64,000 nt of DNA, taken from assembly GCA_035771165.1 (NCBI GenBank), contig JAWNZC010000314.1, positions 9,576,501 to 9,640,500 on the forward strand, written 5' to 3'. The stretch's first letter is position 1; each line of letters begins with the position of its first letter. This stretch comes from Paragorgia papillata (lineage: Eukaryota; Cnidaria; Anthozoa; Scleralcyonacea; Coralliidae). The notes under the pieces are model-generated. The model saw only the letters and a program-made list of their open reading frames with translations. It was not told the DNA's origin and made no database searches. Positions 11,638 to 24,356 of this stretch are shown piece by piece. Both the position numbers and the translations under genes were made by a program.

Positions 11638-11841
11638 TTATTTCAAAGGACTCAACTTACTCGACTCGTGGGAATCAACTTTTGATTTTTCAACGTTTCC
11701 TAATTCGTGGTCGTTTTTGCCTAATGCTCTCAAAGCACTCTCCATAAGTTCGAATGAATCAGCATTTGAATTTTGCTCATAGTCTTCATCATTTTCGTTT
11801 AATTTGTTCAAAAAACTTGCTTTACTAGACATAGGAATCAT
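11638..11841 (-). pseudogene. frame-shifted remnant of the RTK-B tail
   Basis: In another minus frame, overlapping the stop, the text KASFLNKLNEND, NDHELGNVEKS and SSKLSPLK runs to a stop at 11638. These phrases mirror the upstream tail repeats ([31 protein letters not shown]). The simplest reading is an indel near 11830-11845 that cut ~60 residues off the tail, or a sequencing error. Confidence 0.6.
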
Positions 11842-12556
11842 CCTTTAATTCTTTATCACTGTCCTCTTTTTGGTCATTTTTGCTTGTTTCTTCTGAAACA
11901 CTTGGTTCACAGGGATCAGGTTTTGATTTTTTAACCTTCTTTGATTTCTTAAGAGAACTCACCTCATTGGATTCACACGAACTGCCGTGACCGTCCTTTA
12001 CATTTTCAACACTGTTCAGTTCCTGATCATCTTTGCTTGATTCGTTTAAAGAATGCGCTTGGTCCGAATCGATCTTTGAATTTCCAACGCCTTCCCTACC
12101 TTGATTCCGTTCTTCGCTTGATTGCTTCAATAGACTTGCCTTATTAGTCTCTTTCGAATTACTCTCGTGAATAGAGCCATGCTCTACATCATTTTTGCCA
12201 GACTTTTTAACATCGCTCTCGTTTTCATCACAACTAGTCGACATTTTTGTCTCTTCTAAATCTTCTGATACAGCGATTGGTGTACCATCAGTATTTTCTC
12301 GATTTAAGTTATCACAGATCACTTCCAAATCTTCGGAAACATTTTCCAGGCTGTTATTCGCGTCAATATCTAGGGAGTTTTCTCTACTAGCCATCTTGTG
12401 TAAGTTTTGTGTTGATGTATTAGCTTCGATAGTGGTAGAAGCTTGGCTAGTTCGAGAACCACGTCGCCAGGATAATTTTCTTGACATGCTTCTTTTTGTT
12501 TCCTTGAACCTTGTTTTAAGGGATCCTCTATTTGTTCTTCGGTCTGGATTCAAGCC
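11825..12556 (-). CDS. RTK-B exon 15: C-terminal tail and stop
   Basis: Acceptor gtattttctag, phase 0, 243 codons to TAG at 11825-11827. It starts basic ([20 protein letters not shown]), then is Ser/Glu/Lys/Asn-rich and probably disordered. The only tyrosine is in the final DSYV, which fits a class I PDZ-ligand (S-x-V). A different frame continues tail-like sequence past the stop (next entry). Confidence 0.8.
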   Translation of the reverse strand, partial: GLNPDRRTNRGSLKTRFKETKRSMSRKLSWRRGSRTSQASTTIEANTSTQNLHKMASRENSLDIDANNSLENVSEDLEVICDNLNRENTDGTPIAVSEDLEETKMSTSCDENESDVKKSGKNDVEHGSIHESNSKETNKASLLKQSSEERNQGREGVGNSKIDSDQAHSLNESSKDDQELNSVENVKDGHGSSCESNEVSSLKKSKKVKKSKPDPCEPSVSEETSKNDQKEDSDKELKDDSYV

Positions 12557-15500
12557 CTAGAAAATACATGTTGATTTTAGTTGGGGTTTTTTTTGTTTTG
12601 CTGCATGGGTGTGGTGTGGTGTGGTGTGGTGTGGTGTGGTGTGGTGTGGTGGAGTTATAGTTACGTGAGGGATGGAGAGAAGGTAAGGGTGAAAGTGAAG
12701 GTGGTGGGAGTGGGGTGATGGTGGGGGTGAAGGAAAGTGAGGGTGAGCGCGAGGGTGAAGATGGGAGTGAAAATGAGGATGACAGTGAGAGAGAGGGAGG
12801 GGGTGAGAGCGAGGGTGAGGGTTGGAGTGAGGGAGAGGGTTGGAGTGAGGGTGAAGATGGGAGTGAGAATGAGGATGACAATGAGGGAGAGGGTGGGGGT
12901 GAGAGCGAGGGTGATGGTTGGGAGTAAGAGTGAGGGTGAGCATGAGGGTGAAGATGGGAGTGAGAATGTGGATGACAGTGAGACACGATCGGAAATCGCA
13001 TAGAAAATTGGCCACTTTCATGGGGCAGTTCCAATTACACGTGCGTGCTGGCTCAATTAAGTGAGTTCTGAGGACATTTGAAACTGATGAATTTGAGAAG
13101 GGTAATGGGTTCGTACATCGCGAAAATTCCACGAGTTGTCAACAAACCGTATTCTATGGCAAGCCCAACCTTCGTGCTATGCGCTCGTAGAAGAATTATG
13201 GTCGAGCGACGATTTTGAGCGGAGATGTTTGACTTTGAGCTCGGGGTGTTCTCGCTCCTGTCGGCCGTGTATTGATGACGTTTACACGCAAGATATTTGT
13301 TCTACGCATGCGTAGCTAATACGGGTCAGCCCTTATTTCGCGAGCCTCGACAGCCGCCATTTCTGATCGTGGAGAGGGTGGGGGTGAGAGCGCGGGTGGG
13401 AGTGGAGGAGAGGGTGAGAGAGAGGGTGTGCGGTGAGGGTAGGTGTGATTGTGAACGTGATCTTAATAGTGAGAGAATTAGAAAGGGTTGAAAGACGAGG
13501 GTGATTATAAAAGTGTTGGTGTAATGATGAGAGAGCGAGGGTGAAGGTGAAGGCAAGGTGGTGAAATTGTGATAATGACTCAGTGTCTTACTTCTTCATT
13601 CTTTATGGTCTGATCAAGTTCTTCGTACAGTTCTCTAAATCTTGGTCTGTTGTAATCTTTATCTCTCCAACACTTTGACATAATGCGATGTCTTTAAAAA
13701 AACACACACATATTTAACGCGGCTTGGACTGGCCCAACCTCGTTCCCAGGGCCTTTTTGGAATTAGGAGGGTTGGAAAAGGCCCTGGCATCGGCTTGTTG
13801 ACTCTGTATTTTCATTGGTTGAATGCTTTTCTTAAGCATTCCTCAAGAACATAATTATGCATAGTTTTGTGCCAGTTATAATCAAATAGCTTCAACGGAA
13901 CCGTCAACGGGACCAATGAGACCGCCATTACTCCGAATGATTTTGCATACTAAATTAAATTGCTAATTTATTACACCCAGCATTTCTGGGTGCTGTGACC
14001 AGCCAATACCAGGGCCTTTTCCCGCCTTCCCAATTTCAAAAAGACCCTGGGGACGATGTCATTGTTCTACAATACTCAGCCATTGTTCTATGACACAATG
14101 GCCAGTCTAGAGTATTGTTTCCATGTGATTTTAGTTTAATTATCTTATTTATTGCGGTACCCAAACGAGTTACGAGTAGCAAGTTCGTTCGTTCCGTTCG
14201 TTTCGTTTCGTTTCGTTCCGTTCCGTTCGTTCGTTCGTTCGTTCGTTCGTTCGTTCGTTCGTTCGTTCGTTCGTTCGTTCGTTCGTTCGTTCGTTCGTTC
14301 GTTCGTTCGTTCGTTCGTTCGTTCGTTCGTTCGTTCGTTCGTAATCAATTAGCACGGCACAGCTCTTTAGGACTGGGTCTGTATTTGTTTTTTTCATATG
14401 CTGAACCCTTTGACTTATATGTATAGGCGTTTTTAGTATTTGACTCTGGCCAACGGGAGACAATTTTGCTTGTCAATAGGAGACCTCTGGTAGTCAAAAG
14501 ATTAACTTAATTGTGGACTAACAAAAACAAATACTTACAAATATTTTGGGCACTCCGGCGGGCGTTTCAACTTCTTTCCACTCAGTATGTAGTTTGCCAC
14601 CTTTTCATCATTGATGATAGCATAGTATGGAAGTTTGCCTTCATTTAAACCAAATCATGATACAAACATGCAGTGAGCTTTAGGCATAGCTATATATAGC
14701 ATTGTTATTAACTGCTTCAGTATTAACCGAGACTGCGGTCATTATATACGGAGAAACATTAGACCGAGGTCTTGACAGTAGGGACCGAGCCCGTAGAGCG
14801 AGGTTTGTACATAAAAGACCGAGGTCTGATTTTTCCGTAATGACCAAGCAGTCGAAGTTAATAAAGCTGCTGTTTTACGATGCGATTCTTCTTGCAACTT
14901 GCAACAAATAGGCTGAATGTTGCAGGTTGCAAGAAAAATCGTACTGTATAACACCCCGTAGCAACTTGCGATTTTATTATTTTTGCCGTGTTGCAAGTAA
15001 TATATCAACAACGAGTGTTTCATCAGGGGATCCAAACACGAGAAAACATGATGAAGCACGAGGCCGGAGGCCGAGTGGTTTTATTGTTTTCGAGTGTTTG
15101 GATTCCCCGGATGAAACACGATAAACGAGTTGTTGATATGGCATCTCAATCGAGCGATTTCAATTGAAAAATACAATTAAAATAAACCCTCATGGGATTT
15201 TATTCATGAGTATGTGTAAAATTTATTCATACAGCAACTTGTTTATTTTGCATAGATAATTAAGATCTTAAGAATTAGATGAACATCGGTTTTCATCTAA
15301 TATCTTGGGCTTTACTGGAGTATCCAACTTCAATCAGGTGATTGAATGAGTTTGAGATGTTGCAAGAAAAGTTGGATGAGCTTCTACTTTTTGCTGAAAC
15401 TTGCAACATAGATTGTAAGTTGCAGAACGTGTAACACCCTTCCTGCACCTTGCAACACAATTTTTTTCATTGCTAGCCAATCCGGTGTAAGAACTTCAGG

Positions 15501-18500
15501 ATAGCGCGCGAACGGATCAGCTTGACGATGACGTAATATATCATACACGTGGAGGAGTGTTTCATCAGGATATCCAAACACCGAAGCGAAGCCAAGGTTT
15601 TTGAACAAACTTCGAAGTGTTTGGATTTCCGGATGAAACACTCCTCCGAGTGTATGATATAGCATCTCAAACAAATCAGTATTTTAAGAGAAAATCAAGA
15701 TACCTTACATTACCTTGCATACGTGTAGCGTGACCTCGAGCGTGTGACATAGACGCATCGTTTTCATTTTCAATGTCATTGTTCTTGTTCTTATCGCTTT
15801 TGGAATCCTAAAGCTCACTTCCGGATTGCTCATCGTCCGACTCATACATGATTTAGTGCTTAGGTTACTGAATTCATAAATTTTTTGCGGTTTTCTTTCT
15901 TTGAAACTTTTTTAAACAAAATGTCTGGCAAAATCCGTAAACGACCGCTCGATTACGGAGAATAATCGACCGGCACGTGACACGTCTCAGCCAATGAGAA
16001 CACACGATTTCGACTGAAGTAACTTGTGCCATATAATAGGGAGCTTAAGCAAGCGGCGTTTTTGACAACACGGACGTCAGATAAAAATATTAGGTGTCCT
16101 CTACGCGCGCTCTGATTGGCTGGGCTCCGTGCATTTATAAGAGTACGAAGATCTTGAATGACGTAACGTGGCGTAGAATGGCGTCAGCTGGCCGGAAAAG
16201 CCCGCCAAATTTCAAAACTGTCCAACTTTTAGCTTGTTCTTTTCTTCTTCTTATTTTATTTTATTTTATTTTATAAAACAAGTAAAACATATCGCTCCTG
16301 TGCATATGTACTCTTATAAAGGTTCGTTTGACGTCATTTGAACACGAAAGAAGTGTATTCGGCTATCGCGCCTTGTCTACTCAACTTCTTTCGTGTTCAA
16401 ATGACGTCAAACGAACCTTTATAAGAGTACATATCCACGGAACTTTATATTTTATTTGTTAAACAACACATCCCATATCTAAGTTTCACTAGTCCTTTCC
16501 CAAATAGTCAGTTTCCCAAAAGGCCTTTCTCAAATAGTCAGGTTTTTTTATCATTTAAAATTTGTGTTTCACGAGGCTCAATTTTAGTGCCAGCAAGTTG
16601 GTCAAAATATGGAATAGATTTGATTTTAATTCAAATGTTTATTAAGGGGGTGTTTACATGAGACCAGCCTAAACTCGGACCGGCCTTGCATTTCGGTTTT
16701 TGTTTACATGAGGCCGGCCTTGAAACTATATAGACTTGGTTTCGCTGTTGCTTCAAGATTTGTGTCAATTGCCTTACAGCTCGTGACCGCCGGAGAATCA
16801 TTATTTTATGTGGATTTGGCACCAATCTCATTTAAAACAACGTATTGAGTTTGAGAGGTGAAAGTGCTTCAGTTCGGTCTAGCAGGCGACCTGAGATTAG
16901 GCCGGCGTGAACTGAATCTCAGGCCGGATTCATGAAAACGATCTATAGTAAAAACACTACAACCAACCCGAAATCATTCCGGCCTGAGTACGGGCCGACC
17001 TCATGTAAACACCCCCTAATTCAACGTTGTAACAATTGGAATTCTACAAACTTGAATAATCTAATGAATTTTGTATTTTAATTAAATTGATTATTATATA
17101 TTCTTTGTAGACTTACCGTCAGTGAAAATTTCCCATACCAAGATGCCATAAGACCATCTAAAAGACGGTGTGTATTATAAATTTTTTGAAATCAGTGGTA
17201 CGCGTGCGAGCTTGGTGTAATGTAACAGATATTCGTCAAGCTGAATTACTCAGAAAATGTTTCTGAGCCCCAGACAGGGATCGAACTTGCAACGTTCTAA
17301 TAACTGGTTAGAATAGTTAGATTCTTGGCTTTGCCGGCTCAGAAAGTATTCTATAAGTATTCGAAGTATCTGTTACTTACATGTCCGTTTTTTCGTTAAA
17401 AGAAAGGTATTGAATTGCTTCAATGGCCATCCAGCGGAGAGGAAAGCTGCCCTGAATAAATAAGAAAGTTGGAAACTATTAGCTTCTTCCTGACTGAGTA
17501 GTTGCTTTTGGAACCATGTAGACTTTAGTATTTTTCTCTGACTGACGCCAGACGATTTTACTTGTTAAGGATAGAGCCTAGAGTTGCCAAGGGGTTAGGG
17601 GGCCTCCCTATGGCAGTGAATTCCATTCTCTATATCTAGATAAAGGATAAAGGACTGGGGGCTAATCATCCTTACTTGCAGCTAGCGGCTAAATTGCGAA
17701 GGACGTTGATCTACTAGACTGCGAGCCGTCCCTCTATTTTCTTCGTTTGTGCTCCGAAGATTGGGCCCGAACTAAGGGGGCGGGAAAGGGGCGGGGACGA
17801 AAGAAAATAGAGGGACTGCCGCTTTTGCTATTTGTCAAGCGTGCAATCTCGTTCCCAGAGCCCACGTTCCCGGATAATCCGTTCACGCCATCACAGGATT
17901 CTTGTTATCCGGGAGAAGAGTTATATAGAGTTCACTGTGTTCATCAGCCAATGAAATATCGATGTGAAACTTATTATCCCAGAGTCTCTCGTTTCCCGGG
18001 TGGGGAACGTGGGCTCTGGGAACGAGATTGTCAAGCGTGTTGAATTTCCCGTTGCAACAGCAACGGGAAATTCTGATTGGTTGGAAAAACAATAGGTAGG
18101 TGATAAAATTAAAAACCCATCAACTGGCTTGACACTGTTAAACAGATCTTTGCTTTCAAATCGCAATCAATATTTATAAACTTATGGCGACAAGAAGCAA
18201 CGAAAATAATCTTAATCGATACATAATTGAAAGTCTTAACAACAAGCTTAGAGAAAAAGCCGTCCAGTTCGAGTCGATATTCAAACTAATATTATTTATA
18301 TCGCAAAGTTAATACTACACTGAAAACAACCCAAGGTAAGTGTACTAGTATTTTGTTTATGCATGCTAAATTCACTCAAAATAATTTTAATACACTGAAA
18401 TAAGCAAAATACACTTACCTTGCATGGTTGTTGTTTGTAGCAACTTTTCGATATAAATAATATTAGTTTGAAGTACGTTTCGTGATCGACTCGAACAGAC

Positions 18501-21500
18501 CTGTTTAAAATATTATAAGGTGAAGGCTGCACACTCCGTCAAAAATTTGCCAACACGTTTACTTGAACGACGTTTTCTCACCCAAATCACAATCGGCAGC
18601 CAAGATTTCGACGCCAAATTTCGGCTGCCGATAAACTCCACCCTTTCCAAAAAAATCGAACGATTTCGGCTTCGTCGTTTGTAAATGTACGTGTAAAATA
18701 CACCTCACGTTTGTCAAACATGTGGGCGGGACTTGCCAACGGTTGTCCATTCACGGTTCAAATCAGTTGGTTTACAGCTTTCAAATAACGAACAAGTTAC
18801 GCCCAACGTGAACGTTTCAAACGTAAACAAACGCAAAAAAACGATCACGCCCAACGGTTGATTGCAAATGGTAGTAAGTCATTGAAGACGCGCCTCGCCT
18901 TTCAATAGATGTGTTTGACCGGAAGAGCAAGTAATCCGCTGCCCTGGATGCCAGAGGCTAGCAAAGGCGGCAGTCCCTCTATTTTCTTTCGTCCCCGCCC
19001 CCTTCCCGCCCCCTTCCCGCCCCCTTCCCGCCCCCTTCCCGCACCCTTCCCGCCCCCTTCCCGCACCCTTCCCGCACCCTTCCCGCACCCTTCCCGCACC
19101 CTTCCCGCCCCCTTCCCGCCCCCTTCCCTCCCCCTTAGTTTGGGCCCAATCTTCGGAGCACAAACGAGGGACGGCTCGCAGTCTAGTAGATCAACATTGC
19201 CGTGTCGATGCATATCAAACGCGCTCCAGGCAGCCGCCATATGACACAGTTCAGACCACGGATCACAGCTAAGATGTTAGGTGTTGATTTTGTAGAGGGA
19301 GGAAAACCGGAGAACCCGGCGAAAAACCCTCGAAGCACAGGAGAGATCAACTACAACTCTACTCACATGAGTTCCAAGCTCGACAACGTGGTCATTCCCA
19401 AGCGGTCACCCATCTAAGTACTAACCCCGTCTAACCGGGCTTAACCTTTTGGTGAGAGGCAGCGCGCTAACATCACACGCCACCCGTGCTCCCTCTAACC
19501 ATGCTTACCTGGAACGGCAACATGCAAGACTGAGAAGAGTTTGTAGGTGAACTAAAAGCGACGCTTGACTTAAGCTAGAACAGTTTGGTAATTAATTTGA
19601 GCCAGGACAATTTTGAATAATTCACTGAGAAACATACCTCTCGCCGTTGCTTGTAGTATGATTTAACATAAACGTCTTTCGCCATTCCAAAGTCCGAAAC
19701 CTTGGCAACCGTGTTGTGGTCAAGCAAAATGTTCCTGGCTGCTAGATCTCGGTGTACAATCTAAAAATACAAAAGATATCAATCAAGAAAATAAGGACTT
19801 TGTCACAAAAGTCAAATACCAAAGGTCAAATATCAAAGGTCAAATGTCACATATCAAAGTCACATACATACATACAGGTCAACCGCAGTTGGAGGAGCCG
19901 AAGGCCCCTCTTTCGTTGGCTACTACCCTAAGGCAGGGGTGGGCGCCACTCCTATCCCAGATGATGTTGATTTTGCGGAGGGAGGAAAACCGGAGAACCC
20001 GGTGAAAAACCCTCGAAGCACAGGAGAGACCAACTAAACTCTACTCACATGGTCCAAGCTCGAGAGCGGGGTTGTTCCCAAACGGTCACCCATCCAAGTA
20101 CTAAGCCCGTCCAACCGGGCTTAACTATTGGTGAGAGGCAACGCCCTAACAGCACACGCCACCCGTGCTCCCCAAAGGTCAAAGGCTAAATGTCAAATAT
20201 CAAAGACCAAATATGACATTTTAAATCTCAAGGATTAAATAGCAGCGGCCAAAGGTCAAATATCAAAGGTCAAATGTCAAAGACCAAATATCAATGGTCA
20301 AATATCAAAGTCAGATATCAAATGTCACATATCAAAGGTGAAATATCAAAGGTCAATGTCAAAGACCAAATATGATGGTCAAATGTCACATATCAAAGGT
20401 GAAATATCAAATTTGGCCTTTGATTTTGATCTTTGACATTTGACCTTTGACCTTTGATATTTGGTGTTTGACATTTGACATTTGGCCTTTGATATTTGAC
20501 CTTTGATATGTGATATGTGACATTTGATATTTGTCCTTTGATATGTGACATGTTATTTTACCTTTGATATTTGGTCTTTGACATTTGACCATATTTGACC
20601 TTTGATATTTGACATTTCACCTTTGGTCGCTGCTATTTGATCTTTGCTATTTGAAATTTGATATTTGTCCTTTGATATTTGATATTTGACCAATACCTTT
20701 GACATTTGACCTTTGATGTTTGACATTTGGCTTGTCAAATATCAAAGGCCAAATGTCGAAGGTCAAATATCAAAGGTCAAATATCAGAGGTCAAATGTCA
20801 AAGATCAAATATCAAAAGTCAAATAACATGTCACATATCAAAGGTCAAATATCAAAGGTCAAATATCAAAGGCCAAATGTCAATGGTCAAATGTCAAAGA
20901 CCAAATATCAAAGATCAAATGTCACATATCAAAGGTCAAATATTAAAGGCCAAATGTCAAAGGTCAAATATCAAATGTCACATATCAAAGGTCAAATATC
21001 AACTGTCACATATCAAAGGTCAAATATCAAATGTCACATATCAAATGTCAAAGATCAAAGGCCAAATGTCAAGTATCCATGGCCAAATATCAAAGGTCAA
21101 ATGTCAAAGATCAAAATCAAAGGCGAATAGAATTCAAATATCTAACCATTGAGCTACTGAAATTTAGATGGATGGTTTAAACGTAGATTGGGTTGGATGT
21201 ATGATACTATATACTACTCTGAGTAATATAAGGGGCTGTTTATATGAGAGGCGAGCCAGCCCGGTAAGCGGGATAGCCCGATAAGCGAGATCTCACTGTG
21301 TAGTTATTTTCCTGTTAAAAATTCCTCTGCGTTTATATGGCCAAGCGGGCTAGCCTGGTAAACGAGATCTCACTTGAAAGAGGCGAGATCTCGGTAAGCG
21401 GGATGAAAATTTCCCATGTAAACAGTCGCTAACCGGGCTGGCCCGCTTTACCGGGATGATTTTTCAAAGAGATGCCGACGCCATCTATTGTCGTTGTTGT

Positions 21501-22264
21501 AAAATCATCCCGGTATGCGGGATGAAATTCGTTCATATAAACGCGAGCCAGAAGTCATCCCGCTTACCGGGCTATCCCGGTAAGCGGGCTGGCTCGCCTC
21601 CATATAAACAGCCCCTAAGTCTTTTCTTACCTTTTGGCTTGACAGAAACTTCATACCATTACAAATTTCAAGGGTACGCTGAAGTTTCCATTCTAGTGAT
21701 AATGCCTCGCTGGCAGCTTTGTTTACGTAGTGAGGAGTTTTTTTATGCTCTTTCAAATAATTATTCAGGCTTCCGTTATCACAGTACTCGACAATGAGGT
21801 AGAATGGACCTGGATAATTGGAATGTTCAATTTTAATGTAGACAGTCATGATGGTATGTATGATGATGATAGTGGCATGGATGATGATGGTGACGACGGT
21901 GATTATGGTGGTGATAGTGGTGCTGCTTCTGATGATGACGATGGTGGTTGTGGTGGTGCTGCTTATGATGATGATGATGGTGGTGGCGATAATGATGATG
22001 ATGGTGGTTGTGATGGTGCTGCTGCTGGTTATGATGGTGGTGATATGAAGAAGATGGTGGTTGTGGTGCTGCTGCTTACGATGACGTTAATGATGATGTT
22101 GATAATGACGACGATGATGATCGTGATGATGGCGAAGATGATAGCGGTGGTGGTTGTTGTGATGGTGCTGCTTCTTATGATGATGGTGATGCTGATAGCG
22201 GTGGTGGTTGTTGTGATGGTGCTGCTTTTGATGATGTTAATGATGATGTTGGTAGTGGTAGTGG

Positions 22265-22298
<34 letters not shown>

Positions 22299-24323
22299 CA
22301 TGATGATGATATGGTGATGATGATGGAATGGTGGTAATGATGATGACGATGATGATCATGATGATGGCGAAGATGATAGCGGTGGTGGTTGTTGTGATGG
22401 TGCTGCTGCTTCTTATGATGATGGTGATGCTGATAGCGGTGGTGGTTGTTGTGATGGTGCTGCTTATGATGATGTTAATGATGATGTTGGTAGTGGTAGT
22501 GGTGATGATGATGATGATGATAATGATGATATGGTGATGATGATGGAATGGTGGTGATGATGATAGTAACTAGTAGTGGTGGTGATGATGATACAGTAGT
22601 GGTAGTGATGGTGAGATGGTAATGATGATGATAGTAGTGGTAATGGTGATAGTTATAGTTATAGTTATAGTTATAGTCATAGTAGTAGTGGTGGTCCGCC
22701 TTGTTAGTCATTGAAGGGTTGCGGATATGATCCTTGTCTGGAGCTCATCTCTCATATGTACTACACTTTTCAAAAATATCTTAAATATTTCAAAGAAGTT
22801 GTTTCGAACTATATTTAAGACAAAAGTAAGATACCTACCATCGCTACTCGAACAAACTCCCACTAGGTTCACAATATTTGGATTTTTTTCAAGTTTTAGA
22901 TGAATGTCAAGTTCGTCCAGCATATCTTCCAGTGTGATCCGACTCCCTGTTTTGATACACAAGGTAAACAACAACGAAGGAAAGAAAATGTTTTGTTAAA
23001 ATTTGTGATGTAGATGCTAACGTTTACTAGATAGGCTGTTTGCGGCGCAGTTTTGGGGCTCATACTTTTGCCAGCAAGATATTGGAGTGTGTTTATTGAG
23101 AGATTAGCCATTTAAGGTTACGTTACACCATTTTAACGTAATTTTGCGTAGAAAAGTTTATTTCGTTTAAAGCAAAATTCATTAAGATATTTAGCGATGA
23201 AAATTGCAGCAGCTCTGTTTTCCCGCGAAATTTAAATGTTCCAAGGCTTGTTTCTTCAGCTTTAAATTTCAGCTAAACTGCCGTATTCAAAGACTTTTGT
23301 TGAACACGGGTTTTGGCCGAATTTTTTCAAATTTTCACAATGTATCGGAGACAATAAGAGCTTTAAAAGTGTGTGCAGTAGCTATACGATTTTTTTTCAT
23401 TTTTGAGTAATCGACTACGATTCATGGTATGCACGCAACTTAACTGAGGTTGCAAAAGAATGCCTTATATCTCAAAAATAACAACAAAAAAAACCATAAC
23501 TACCGCACACACTTTTGTAGAACAACTAGTTGAGTTGCAATTAAAACTATTTTTACATGATTTGATTGAAACTGTAGTTCAACAAAAGTCGCGGCGCAAA
23601 GCGAATGCGTTTTCAGAATTTTATCAAAACAAAACCAGTTTAAATACTTTTCAAAATTGTAAATCATCTGTCCAATTCTACAGTCATTTTGCTATAAACT
23701 TTAAAAATTTGATTGCTTTTAAACTCAACGCGCAGTTGCATTTTTCGCAAAGCACTACTCCAAGGTGTTACGTAACCTTAAAATGCCTATGAAACGAAAA
23801 TTAAGTTTGTCTTATTTGAAAGAACACTTAAAATGACAAAGTAACATCTTTTGCAGTTTTTGGTTTCCTTGCTTCGTTGTTGAGACATTTCAGGTTGTTT
23901 GATATGCAAATGTCACATGGTGTGACGTACACGGCATAATGACTTTATGACTTTTGTTATTATCAAACATAATCACTTGAAATTCTACATGTTTGATGTT
24001 GTGAGATATACATTCAAATTAAATTTGGTTTGATAATAGCAAAAACATATAAGTCATTTATGCACGTGTACGTCCACCATGTGACATTTGCATATCAAAC
24101 AAACTGAAGTATCTCAACGACGAAGCAGGAAACGAAAAACTACAAAAGATGTTACTTTGTCATTTTAAGTGTTCTTTCAAAGAAGGCAAACTTAATATGC
24201 GTGTCATAGGCACTTTAAAAAACAAAGAAATAAGCAAGCAAGCCAACCAACAAATTAACAAACAAGCAAACGAACGAACAAACAAACAAACAAACAAACA
24301 AACAAACAAACAAACAAACAAAA

Positions 24324-24356
<33 letters not shown>

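Noticed and set aside
19380..19500. Candidate 5S rRNA gene
   Set aside because: Only the internal-promoter part resembles 5S; the ends do not, and the same unit with a shared non-5S body occurs at least four times.
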